A DNA stretch of 22,427 nt from Larix sibirica (lineage: Eukaryota > Streptophyta > Pinopsida > Pinales > Pinaceae). Positions 1 through 10,833 of this stretch are shown piece by piece. The stretch covers positions 79,562 through 101,988 of the forward strand of contig NWUY0300004285.1 in NCBI GenBank assembly GCA_004151065.3, given 5' to 3'. Made by a program: the position numbers and the translations under genes. The notes under the pieces were generated by a model. That model was given only the letters and a program-made list of their open reading frames with translations. It was not told the origin of the DNA and did not search any database. The first letter of the stretch is position 1. The number at the start of each line of letters is the position of its first letter.

Positions 1-620
1 TTTTGGTATTTTCGGGATGTTACAAGAAGTCATATGGTGTTTCAAGATTTGGTCCTCAACATCACACAGGTAGCACATCAGGTAGGTCTAGCTTGGGTTT
101 ACCATAAACAATTCCTCAAAGAAGTGTCTACTAGAGTATTACTAAGACCACATATCGATCAAGAAATACCATGTGACTTCTCCAATGGAGCAATTCAAGG
201 GTATCGTAGTATCTTTGGAGCAAGGGGAATTATCTATGTTGATTCTTCACATTAATTTATGATGAATCATGTAACCATTAAAGTATCCAATGGTCAAGTT
301 GAATTATATGCCCTATGGATCCTACTAAAAGGAGTAAAGAATAAGGTCTAAAAAACCTTCAGGTCTTTGGCACTCCAAGATTCAAGTGTCAAAGATTCTT
401 ATTGATTAAGCAATTGCATAGAAACTTAGGTCTCATTGCAATCATGAGTCTAGTCAAAGGAGGTAAAGGCTTCCTTTGATTCTATTTTTTTCGCACATGT
501 ATATCAATAATTTAATACCCTAGCAGATAGGTTATGTAAAGAGTCTTTGATCTTGCAGGAGGGTACCTTACTTGAATAGGAATTTAGGGAGGGCACCCTC
601 CAACTAGCAATGGAAAGAAA
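1..620 (+). pseudogene. LINE (L1-type) ORF2 C-terminal RNase H remnant
   Basis: This is the decayed 3' end of a plant L1-type LINE ORF2, covering the RNase H domain that removes RNA from the RNA/DNA hybrid. One frame is open from 34 to 252, stops at 253-255, then continues in the same frame to 351. Readable family-like pieces in order are FSNGAIQG (the first catalytic block, normally FDGA-like, here with N for D), IIYVDSSH, VELYALWILLKG (the catalytic Glu block), then after frame breaks FAHVYQ and NTLADRLCKESLILQEGTL near 496-570 (the last Asp block). The copy starts before the window, so its reverse transcriptase is not visible here. Stops, frameshifts and the lost first Asp make it non-functional. 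The family call is recognition by eye of the plant RVT_3/LINE RNase H pattern. A host RNase H-like gene is less likely given the decay. Confidence 0.72.
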
Positions 621-1037
621 TTGATACTAAATGGGTCTTTTGGAATGTATTTTTGTTGGTCTAGTGCTGATATAGAATATGTGTTTATATATATATACTA
701 AGCATGAAACTCTCATCTATATGTAATTTTGAGGTGCTCTTTCGTTGGAAATAGTGGTATTGGATCTTGCAAAAAAACTTGTATTGTGTAGTTTAGGCAT
801 TTGGAGGGTCAGTAAATGACTGTATTATGTAGGTTTTAGGTTGCAAGTGTTTGAAAAATTCAACTCTAGCAAGCTACATAAGTTTTGAGTCCATATACGA
901 TAGAACAATGTATGTTTTGATTTCCTTCTTATAAATATCAAATATAATGATTTTTTCTTTAAAAACAAAAATTAATAGAAACACAACCATACAAATATAT
1001 AAATTAGATTGTTTGACACATAATAACACTTTTCTTA

Positions 1038-1062
1038 ATATATATATAAAAATATATATATG
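1038..1062. repeat. TA-rich microsatellite
   Basis: Two short (TA)n runs separated by an A run form a simple AT repeat. A similar shorter run lies near 685-698. No function is suggested. Confidence 0.7.
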
Positions 1063-2774
1063 AAATTTGAATTGTAATATATGAATTCTATTTTATGTAA
1101 CCTAAGAGAATGGATAGAAAATAACATCTTACAACTTTGCAATCATGGACAATTTAATTTAGGTTATTTTGTAATACAAATCCATAAATGCTATCATGTA
1201 AATTTATTTTAAAGAGTGGCTTTGTCATGTTCATTATTGGTATTATGTTAAACATGCTACATAGTGGAGCAGGGTTATGGTTTTGTATGCACTATATCAG
1301 GGTATTGATGTTTTAAAATTCTCAACCTTCATTATGTGTCATTATTGAATTCATTCTCTACTTTGATGGTATGAATTTGTTGCAACGCTTGAGGGATCCT
1401 TAAAGTGGTTGCCACTCAATTTGGATTTGAGTTTTTTAACTCAAGTAAAGATTTTGTTATTCATAAAGGAAGTGATTTTGTCTACATGGGATGAGCGATT
1501 TTCAATTAAGCAATGTGCCTAGTCACATGAACCCATCTAGGTGGTATATATGTGTCCCCATATTAATGTAATGGTTCTTTTTCCACATTTACTTTTTTTT
1601 CGAGGCACATGCTCATGCGAACCATTATCAATTGAGCTTCCCACTAAGGTATCTAAGAGCATATGATGGATCACTAAGAACTCAAAAACATATCATTTTC
1701 TCTCTAATAATTCTCTAACTAGTGAGCCACATAGTGATAGCATCTCTTAAGAGACCAAGGAAATCTGTACCTAAAATTTACCAGAAGGTATTGAGGCTCA
1801 ATTTGATGAAAGTTATCAACATTTATGTTTTTTAATATTATAAGGTCATATGCCATGAATATAAACAACATACTTTATGGGGGTATTTCATGAGTTTTAT
1901 CACTCCAAAGGGTCTGCTTTAAGCCTAAATGAAGGAGGTGTTGAGCCTCATGGGTGGCATTAACAAAACACCAAAATCCCAATTAAAGGTTTAATACTGC
2001 TTTTGTTATTAAGGAATATGCATGCACAAAAATTGCCTCATATGGTCCTTGCTTTTATGATATTACATTAGGACTTCTTTTTTTTGGTCAACAACTTTTA
2101 TGTTAAGCATTGCACTCAACTAGTGTTCTATTTTGTAAGAGTATAGTTTCCCGTACTACCCATGCCATTCTTGTATTTCTTGTAGCATGTATCCAAATCC
2201 CTGGGTAGTTTTATCTATCCTAATCCAAAGTAGTTCTTAAATTCCTACTTTGAGGGGAGGATTTGTCTAAAAGTCAATCCATCAAAAGACTTTAAAGGTT
2301 TTTTGTGTATTTGTGGTTGCAACAAGATGTTTAGGTAGCCTATGAGGTACATCAATGTGTCTAACACTTGGTTTAGATGGCAAAGCCCATGCCATAAGAT
2401 CAAAGATTTTCCCTTTATGGCTAATGCTAACCCAACCTAATCATAAGCTTTCCCGGTCAATGAGATATAGTTAGTGAACATGTGTGAATGCGTAATATAT
2501 TTGTATTTTTATATTTTGTGCTTTGGTACAATTTTTAGTTTATACTTTATCTTTTGGCTGACATTGTATAAATTGATCACTCCACCAATTTATTATATGT
2601 AGTACATACTTGGGTCAACTTTGATCATTATCCCTACAATTTTGTACATTTGATATAGTAATACAAATAAGCGTAGACCATGTGTACAATTCTAGTAATT
2701 CTCATATACTTGCATACTTGTCTTTGTTATTCTCTTCTATCCTAGTATTTTCCAATTGCTAGATTTGTGCTTGT

Positions 2775-2779
2775 ATCGA
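2775..2779. other. Candidate 5' target-site duplication
   Basis: ATCGA directly precedes the TG that opens the 5' LTR. ATCAA directly follows the CA that closes the 3' LTR at 18981-18985. Ty3/gypsy elements usually make 5-bp duplications; these match at 4 of 5 positions, plausible for an old insertion. A chance match is possible. Confidence 0.45.
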
Positions 2780-3450
2780 TGTAATATCCCCATGTTCTTT
2801 AATGTTTTCTAACATAAGATAAATTCAGATTATGTATTAGACAATGATATTTTATTGTTTAAATATGTGCAAGAGTACTGCTTGCCACTTGTCCTTGGGG
2901 AAGGAAAGATGTAAGAGACAATTTTTAGACATTATTAATTAAAAAAAGTAGTCAGAATAGCCATGAAGAAGATATGACTATGACTCCATGAGTGGGGAAC
3001 ACAAATATGACAACCCATGTGAAGTGAAACAAGTGTCAAGAGGGTAATTCCTTGAACTAAGCCCCTGAATTATGGGGGAGAATCCAAGGCTGCAAATTTA
3101 CCAAGGAGGGAGGAATCCTTTTACTACTAAGACTTAGGCAAATGAAATCATATATATTTCATATGTGGGAAGGCAGGATGTTGCCAAGTATGTAGGAGCT
3201 AAAGTTCTGTTGTGTAAGGTGTTAAGAAAATCTTTGAGAAGAGCTCTGAGCTTGAGTTAAGCTGTGTGATATTACTACATTGTTGGGAATTGAAGACTGG
3301 GTGGAGAATAGTGTGTTAGCCCCCATGGAGTCATAGTACATGCTTAGGGGTGACTTGAGGAAGTAGTTTAGCTGCTCAAAGTCGAAGGCTGGGTGGTACG
3401 TGGTTATTCCAACTATTTTTATACACCATTGTCGTAGATCATATATGTAT

Positions 3451-3887
3451 ATTGAAGTTATTGTTATATGTTATGTTGATTAATAATTATGTTGATTTGA
3501 TCTATTATTTATGGAAAATTATTGTGAATGTAGTCTATTTATGGAAATTATTCTTAAAGAAAGATTGCTTAGAGTTCCAACTTTGTAGCTAGTATAGGTT
3601 GAATACAATTGTTTAATGTTGTTCATAATGCCTAGGATAAATGCTAGACACACAAATCGAAGCTTGCTTTGTTTATGCACATTGAAGTTATTGTTATATG
3701 TTATGTTGATTTTAGCTATGGAAGATTATTGTGAATGTAATCTATTTATGGAAATTATTCTTAAAGAAAGAATGCTTAGAATTCTAATTTTGTAGCTAGT
3801 ATAGGTTGAACACAATTGTTTAATGTTGTTCATAATTCCTAGGATAAATGCTAGACACAGAAATAGAAGCTTGCGTTGTTTACATAC
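3451..3887 (+). repeat. Imperfect tandem duplication inside 5' LTR (about 230 + 207 bp)
   Basis: Two units start ATTGAAGTTATTGTTATATG at 3451 and 3681 and both run through TAGGATAAATGCTAGACACA and GAAGCTTGC. The second unit lacks about 23 bp near its start, and the units differ at scattered bases, so this is a real older duplication. The 3' LTR has a single unit (about 15713-15930), so the change happened in the 5' LTR after insertion, or one unit was lost from the 3' LTR. Confidence 0.88.
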
Positions 3888-4202
3888 TCGTATAGAGTTT
3901 GATTAAATACATACATTTATAGTTTACATATTGTATAAAATTAGAAAAGGAATAAGTGTCCTCGTCAGAGTACATGAAACTTAATTTTACATCGTATAGA
4001 GAATAGACTTTACTTATGAATTGTTAAAGGACTGCATGTCTATTCCTATTAATTGTGTAGACACAACTAGAATTTAAGCAAGAACTATTACTATTCATTT
4101 ATATTTAATACAACTTCGTACATCGTAGTTTAAAATTATAATACTGAAATTGAATAGTACAAGCTAATTTAGCTATGCATTTGACCCTACCTAAATAGGG
4201 CT

Positions 4203-4248
4203 TATAAACAATATACATAAGTATTTATAAACAATATACATAAGTATT
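4203..4248 (+). repeat. 23-bp perfect tandem duplication
   Basis: Two exact 23-bp units (4203-4225 and 4226-4248), each starting TATAAACAATATACATAAG. The 3' LTR has one diverged unit near 16255-16277. It looks like a replication-slippage expansion private to the 5' LTR, copied again at 7507-7552. Confidence 0.9.
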
Positions 4249-6377
4249 TATAAACTCAAGCAAGGGTTTACTCTATTACCAACCAGGTCTACATAATGGT
4301 CATAAACTACAGGTTGAGATACCACTGATAAATGTGCCTCTATATTTATCTATGCTACAGACCAAAGTGCTAAAGTTATAAACAACGAATTACATTTTTA
4401 TTTAAGGTACAAACATGTACTTACATTATAATGCAGACCAAAGAATAATGATGGAAATGAATTGAGTTCAAACTATATTAATTCTTAAGCTAGGTTGGCA
4501 CAAAGGATACATAATACAGGATACAGAGCTGAGTTGCAAGAGAAACAAGTTTGTATAGAGTACTCACTGAGAGACTCGTTGAGTAACCCTACAAGGTTTC
4601 ACAACCAAAAATCACATAGTACGAATTTGGCCATAGCAACATTAAAATAAATTGCATGAAGTTGGCAGTTCAAGGCCAAGTCTCTTACAAACATCAATAA
4701 CCAAAGAATATGCTTACCTTGATTAGAGTCATGCTTTTATAGGGGGTAATAGGAACTCAAATACCTTGCTTCAAGGGTTGTTGCAATCACCAAGATTGAA
4801 CCTTGAGCCCTGTCATAACAACGCATTGAAAACATATTAGAATAATGACGCAAGAGTTAATCCCAAAAAATATTTGCATGGCAAAATGATACAGGAATTA
4901 CCTTGGGGTTCGAAGCTTTCACCCGTGGATATCATTTTTTAGTCGAAAAAGGAAACCATTATATACTGTCCAGACTTGCACAAACATAAGTAGAATGTAA
5001 GACTTGTAAACAATAAATATTTTAAAGAAAAACAAGTATGATAATGATGCAGATGATAAACTTACCCAAGAAGAACGTTGTCTTCAACATTATATTGCTG
5101 CAAGATGAGGGTTCTCCTTGCTAATATTTTGACAACGGGTTGATGGGTCACCTCGCAACCACATGTACCCATCATCAAAAGGTAGACTCCATATTCATAA
5201 ATTTAACCAAAACATAAAGTAGACTAAAGAAACGCGTTAAAACTAGAAGAATAACATACAAAACTCGATGGTGATAAACAAAGCTAAAATACAGATGAAA
5301 CGGGTAATATAACTACAGGGACAATTACAACCAACACATGAGGCTTTACAAGCTGCACAGTAGAACTATAACCCAAAACAAAATACAATTGTCATTAGGG
5401 TTTGTTTACACATTGGAGGACTAAACCTAAAGGCCAAAGTGGAATCCATTAAAATCCATTAAAGAGATATCAGAGCCATACAATCAACGATGAAAAATCC
5501 AAGTGAAAACGAAGTCAATTACCTTGTCTCAAGCTCCAAACCTGGTATGACGAGTAGTCTGTGCTTAGTACCAAAAATCAATACGAGGGTTAAATCTCTA
5601 GCTACATATTGTCCATGCCAACCAAGCTATGGGTTGAATGAGTATGTAAGCATTGAAAACTATAGATGTGGGGGATATAAGAAGCTTGATGACTACACAT
5701 TGTTGTGACAATAGCCATGTGGTTACCCTTATTCACCAACACGCATGTGCAGTACGACAAAGTAATTTAATAATTCTTAAAATCAAATGATATGGCGGAT
5801 CATGGTCATATCACAATGGAATCAATGCGCTTATTAATAAATCTCCATCATAGCTCCACTAAATAAATATGTGTCAAGATCGAATGGGCATTAGGAAAGT
5901 CGTAGGTAGGATTCTACTCGTCGAGCAGATTCAGATAGTTAAGAGTCTGCGAGGATTATTATGTGATCGAACCATATGACTATAACCGTTTACATCATGT
6001 ATTCATGGTGGATTTAATATACAAGAAAACATTGTCCCAAGTTTAATTGTAATGCACAATTTTATATATGCAGTCATAGGATATGAAGTGGACGTGTTAG
6101 GAAAGGGTTAATATAACATTTTTGTACACCACTTAGACATGGTGGTATTAATCGAAAGCAAAATGAAACTAATAAGTTATACCCCTACATATGAGGATAG
6201 AGTTATGGTTCTAAGGAACACAAATACAATATAATTAATTATGTACCTAAAGTTTATATAGGTGCATAAGTTAATACAAACACATGTATTAATAATTGAT
6301 TGTTTCCACATGGTATAGAGTTGTTATGTAACAACTATGGAGAGAAATGAGAATTGGTATATGGATCATTCCATAAG

Positions 6378-6378
6378 N
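6378..6378. other. Ambiguous base N (probable contig join)
   Basis: This is the only non-ACGT base I noticed. It sits exactly where copy 1 of the 3.3-kb repeat ends and copy 2 begins, which is expected when two contigs with an unmerged overlap are joined by a minimal gap. Confidence 0.85.
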
Positions 6379-9300
6379 GGGGAGAATCCAAGGCTGCAAA
6401 TTTACCAAGGAGGGAGGAATCCTTTTACTACTAAGACTTAGGCAAATGAAATCATATATATTTCATATGTGGGAAGGCAGGATGTTGCCAAGTATGTAGG
6501 AGCTAAAGTTCTGTTGTGTAAGGTGTTAAGAAAATCTTTGAGAAGAGCTCTGAGCTTGAGTTAAGCTGTGTGATATTACTACATTGTTGGGAATTGAAGA
6601 CTGGGTGGAGAATAGTGTGTTAGCCCCCATGGAGTCATAGTACATGCTTAGGGGTGACTTGAGGAAGTAGTTTAGCTGCTCAAAGTCGAAGGCTGGGTGG
6701 TACGTGGTTATTCCAACTATTTTTATACACCATTGTCGTAGATCATATATGTATATTGAAGTTATTGTTATATGTTATGTTGATTAATAATTATGTTGAT
6801 TTGATCTATTATTTATGGAAAATTATTGTGAATGTAGTCTATTTATGGAAATTATTCTTAAAGAAAGATTGCTTAGAGTTCCAACTTTGTAGCTAGTATA
6901 GGTTGAATACAATTGTTTAATGTTGTTCATAATGCCTAGGATAAATGCTAGACACACAAATCGAAGCTTGCTTTGTTTATGCACATTGAAGTTATTGTTA
7001 TATGTTATGTTGATTTTAGCTATGGAAGATTATTGTGAATGTAATCTATTTATGGAAATTATTCTTAAAGAAAGAATGCTTAGAATTCTAATTTTGTAGC
7101 TAGTATAGGTTGAACACAATTGTTTAATGTTGTTCATAATTCCTAGGATAAATGCTAGACACAGAAATAGAAGCTTGCGTTGTTTACATACTCGTATAGA
7201 GTTTGATTAAATACATACATTTATAGTTTACATATTGTATAAAATTAGAAAAGGAATAAGTGTCCTCGTCAGAGTACATGAAACTTAATTTTACATCGTA
7301 TAGAGAATAGACTTTACTTATGAATTGTTAAAGGACTGCATGTCTATTCCTATTAATTGTGTAGACACAACTAGAATTTAAGCAAGAACTATTACTATTC
7401 ATTTATATTTAATACAACTTCGTACATCGTAGTTTAAAATTATAATACTGAAATTGAATAGTACAAGCTAATTTAGCTATGCATTTGACCCTACCTAAAT
7501 AGGGCTTATAAACAATATACATAAGTATTTATAAACAATATACATAAGTATTTATAAACTCAAGCAAGGGTTTACTCTATTACCAACCAGGTCTACATAA
7601 TGGTCATAAACTACAGGTTGAGATACCACTGATAAATGTGCCTCTATATTTATCTATGCTACAGACCAAAGTGCTAAAGTTATAAACAACGAATTACATT
7701 TTTATTTAAGGTACAAACATGTACTTACATTATAATGCAGACCAAAGAATAATGATGGAAATGAATTGAGTTCAAACTATATTAATTCTTAAGCTAGGTT
7801 GGCACAAAGGATACATAATACAGGATACAGAGCTGAGTTGCAAGAGAAACAAGTTTGTATAGAGTACTCACTGAGAGACTCGTTGAGTAACCCTACAAGG
7901 TTTCACAACCAAAAATCACATAGTACGAATTTGGCCATAGCAACATTAAAATAAATTGCATGAAGTTGGCAGTTCAAGGCCAAGTCTCTTACAAACATCA
8001 ATAACCAAAGAATATGCTTACCTTGATTAGAGTCATGCTTTTATAGGGGGTAATAGGAACTCAAATACCTTGCTTCAAGGGTTGTTGCAATCACCAAGAT
8101 TGAACCTTGAGCCCTGTCATAACAACGCATTGAAAACATATTAGAATAATGACGCAAGAGTTAATCCCAAAAAATATTTGCATGGCAAAATGATACAGGA
8201 ATTACCTTGGGGTTCGAAGCTTTCACCCGTGGATATCATTTTTTAGTCGAAAAAGGAAACCATTATATACTGTCCAGACTTGCACAAACATAAGTAGAAT
8301 GTAAGACTTGTAAACAATAAATATTTTAAAGAAAAACAAGTATGATAATGATGCAGATGATAAACTTACCCAAGAAGAACGTTGTCTTCAACATTATATT
8401 GCTGCAAGATGAGGGTTCTCCTTGCTAATATTTTGACAACGGGTTGATGGGTCACCTCGCAACCACATGTACCCATCATCAAAAGGTAGACTCCATATTC
8501 ATAAATTTAACCAAAACATAAAGTAGACTAAAGAAACGCGTTAAAACTAGAAGAATAACATACAAAACTCGATGGTGATAAACAAAGCTAAAATACAGAT
8601 GAAACGGGTAATATAACTACAGGGACAATTACAACCAACACATGAGGCTTTACAAGCTGCACAGTAGAACTATAACCCAAAACAAAATACAATTGTCATT
8701 AGGGTTTGTTTACACATTGGAGGACTAAACCTAAAGGCCAAAGTGGAATCCATTAAAATCCATTAAAGAGATATCAGAGCCATACAATCAACGATGAAAA
8801 ATCCAAGTGAAAACGAAGTCAATTACCTTGTCTCAAGCTCCAAACCTGGTATGACGAGTAGTCTGTGCTTAGTACCAAAAATCAATACGAGGGTTAAATC
8901 TCTAGCTACATATTGTCCATGCCAACCAAGCTATGGGTTGAATGAGTATGTAAGCATTGAAAACTATAGATGTGGGGGATATAAGAAGCTTGATGACTAC
9001 ACATTGTTGTGACAATAGCCATGTGGTTACCCTTATTCACCAACACGCATGTGCAGTACGACAAAGTAATTTAATAATTCTTAAAATCAAATGATATGGC
9101 GGATCATGGTCATATCACAATGGAATCAATGCGCTTATTAATAAATCTCCATCATAGCTCCACTAAATAAATATGTGTCAAGATCGAATGGGCATTAGGA
9201 AAGTCGTAGGTAGGATTCTACTCGTCGAGCAGATTCAGATAGTTAAGAGTCTGCGAGGATTATTATGTGATCGAACCATATGACTATAACCGTTTACATC

Positions 9301-9681
9301 ATGTATTCATGGTGGATTTAATATACAAGAAAACATTGTCCCAAGTTTAATTGTAATGCACAATTTTATATATGCAGTCATAGGATATGAAGTGGACGTG
9401 TTAGGAAAGGGTTAATATAACATTTTTGTACACCACTTAGACATGGTGGTATTAATCGAAAGCAAAATGAAACTAATAAGTTATACCCCTACATATGAGG
9501 ATAGAGTTATGGTTCTAAGGAACACAAATACAATATAATTAATTATGTACCTAAAGTTTATATAGGTGCATAAGTTAATACAAACACATGTATTAATAAT
9601 TGATTGTTTCCACATGGTATAGAGTTGTTATGTAACAACTATGGAGAGAAATGAGAATTGGTATATGGATCATTCCATAAG
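6379..9681 (+). repeat. 3.3-kb tandem repeat, copy 2
   Basis: Apparently exact repeat of 3075-6377, continuing into the unique rest of the 5' LTR. The base after copy 2 (9682) is G, as is the base before copy 1 (3074), so the N could be read as G from either side. The internal tandem units of copy 1 recur here at +3,304: 6755-6984/6985-7191 and 7507-7552. Confidence 0.92.
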
Positions 9682-10026
9682 GATTTCAATGTTAAATCTA
9701 TGATCCTCTTAATGCTAGAATAATCATTAAATCGTGTGAAGTGTTCTCATAAGGATGTCGTATTATTGACATGTGGACCATATCAAAGGTAACATTAAGT
9801 CGAACATGGAAATGAGAATTGTTATGTGGATCATAGAGTTGTTATGTAACAACTATGGAGAGAAATGAGAATTGGTATATGGATCATTCCATAAGGATTT
9901 CAATGTTAAATCCATGATCCTCTTAATGCTAGAATAATCATTAAATTGTGTGAAGTGTCCTCATAAGGATGTCGTATTATTGACATGTGGACCATATCAA
10001 AGGTAACATTAAGTCGAACATGGAAA
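9619..10026 (+). repeat. 214-bp-offset tandem duplication in 5' LTR
   Basis: The segment beginning at AGAGTTGTTATGTAACAACT at 9621 recurs at 9835. Both units run through GGATTTCAATGTTAAAT, AATGCTAGAATAATCATTAAAT and CATGTGGACCATATCAAAGG to CGAACATGGA. The units differ at only a few bases, so they are a younger but genuine duplication. The 3' LTR has one unit (about 18319-18500). Because copy 1 of the 3.3-kb repeat ends inside the first unit, the assembler may have been confused here. Confidence 0.88.
9623..9640. repeat. Short palindrome AGTTGTTA-TG-TAACAACT
   Basis: Perfect 8-bp inverted repeat with a 2-base spacer. Copies occur at 6319-6336 and 9837-9854. The 3' LTR counterpart near 18325 is no longer palindromic. 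It could form a small hairpin; no function is claimed. Confidence 0.6.
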
Positions 10027-10497
10027 GACGATAAAACCATTAGTTTATTTGAAGACCAAATTGGTGTCATATGGACAGAAGCCTTGATATGGCAATACAT
10101 TTCCAAAATGAATATCTAAATAGACATAAAAAAATAACTAGACTTGAGAGGGAAGTTAAAGTATTACTTCAATTAGACAATATGCAATATTAAGATATTA
10201 ACCTAGAAATTGTCACAAGAGATACATAACAAAAGTATTAAGTACATACTTAGTACCTTTTACGAGTTAAGGCAAGAAAATATACAGTCTAGACCATTGT
10301 TGTAAACAATATACCATTGTAATACTCACAACCAGACTGTAAAATAAAGAGCATATTTAGTACGACTAGCATCAAATAGTCTTAGTATGTTCACATCAGT
10401 AAAAGAACCTGACAAAATTAAATGAGGATAATGTACATAATCACCGATAGTATGTTATTGTTAAAAATAAAATAGTGGTAGATTTAAATGATGACCA

Positions 10498-10510
10498 TGA
10501 TCAAAGTACC
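10498..10510 (+). promoter_or_regulatory. Candidate primer binding site (worn)
   Basis: TGATCAAAGTACC directly follows the proposed LTR end. It resembles the plant initiator-Met tRNA primer site TGGTATCAGAGC with GT deleted and one G-to-A change. A rival candidate is TGGTAGATT at 10476. The call is tentative because both are degenerate. Confidence 0.35.
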
Positions 10511-10833
10511 CCTTTAGAGGTATTGGAAATAATGAGAAGCCCGATCGTAGAATTGCATAGTTATAAGGCAGATAATGAGAAACTTATGTAAGCACATGAA
10601 GAACAACATGAGTTATATGAAGTCTTGTTACACAACACATCATAGATTAAAAGACAAAAATCTAGTGATATTAAATAGAACTTCCATTTACCGTTAACAT
10701 AAGGTGAAAGTGCTGATAAAGTGAAAACTCTTCTAATAAGAAAGAATTTGATGTTAAAGAATCTAGCAAGAATGAGACCATAACAACAACATCTGGAAAG
10801 AAAATAAAATGCATCGATCAATTGGTGGGATAG
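10511..10833 (+). other. Retroelement leader and gag N-terminal region, unreadable
   Basis: This lies between the primer-site candidate and the first recognisable gag block. Parts read as charged Lys/Glu-rich stretches with stops in all frames, as expected for a decayed gag N-terminus. No start codon can be chosen with confidence. An open frame on the minus strand here has no family resemblance and is ignored. Confidence 0.45.

Larger units (their letters stand above)
621..2779. other. Intergenic stretch with no recognisable gene
   Basis: This is AT-rich sequence between the LINE remnant and the LTR element. I translated parts of it on both strands and found only short frames broken by stops. 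The first few hundred bases probably include the LINE 3' untranslated region, and an A-rich patch near 960-980 could be a worn LINE tail, but no clear poly(A) end or target-site duplication is visible. Short TA microsatellites lie near 685-698 and 1038-1062. Nothing else could be assigned. Confidence 0.5.
3075..6377 (+). repeat. 3.3-kb tandem repeat, copy 1
   Basis: This lies within the 5' LTR. The whole segment recurs at a constant offset of 3,304 bp as copy 2. I compared several stretches across the unit (start, middle, end and the short open frame at 5490-5708) and saw no difference. The 3' LTR has only one counterpart. Copy 1 ends directly before the only N in the window. This is probably an assembly artefact and not biology. 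Confidence 0.92.
2780..10497 (+). repeat. 5' LTR, enlarged by duplications
   Basis: It begins TGTAATATCCCC and matches the 3' LTR from 15017 to its end, with about 10-13% difference in stretches aligned by eye. As written it is 7,718 bp. Subtracting the N-separated 3,304-bp copy gives about 4,414 bp. Subtracting the extra tandem units of about 214, about 207 and 23 bp gives about 3,970 bp, close to the 3' LTR length of 3,964 bp. The right boundary is the least certain edge: clear similarity to the 3' LTR fades after about 10465, and 10497 (ending GATGACCA) is chosen because a primer-binding-site-like sequence follows. A TATA-like TGTATAAAA lies near 3932 and its 3' LTR counterpart near 15981, but no promoter can be asserted. 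Confidence 0.85.

Noticed and set aside
2000-2470. Possible reverse-strand copia integrase fragment
   Set aside because: A few words (such as QEM and NRT) suggested copia, but the catalytic blocks and their order did not appear in any frame.
5490-5708. 72-residue + strand open frame, repeated exactly at 8794-9012
   Set aside because: It lies inside the LTR, and its repeat comes only from the 3.3-kb tandem copy. The matching 3' LTR region has stops and frame changes, and there is no family resemblance.
3075-9681. Tandem 3.3-kb array as a satellite or CRISPR-like repeat system
   Set aside because: Only two exact units with an N between them, no spacers, and the unit is ordinary LTR sequence also found once in the 3' LTR.
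9906-10106. 66-residue minus-strand open frame
   Set aside because: Inside the 5' LTR tandem duplication, with no recognisable domain.
10476-10484. TGGTAGATT as the primer binding site
   Set aside because: It shares only the first five bases with the usual Met-tRNA site. The site at 10498 matches further and gives LTR lengths that agree, though neither is strong.
10561-10821. 86-residue minus-strand open frame
   Set aside because: It is antisense to the decayed leader/gag N-terminus, low in complexity (Ser/Cys/Phe/Leu-rich), with no motif. Treated as chance.
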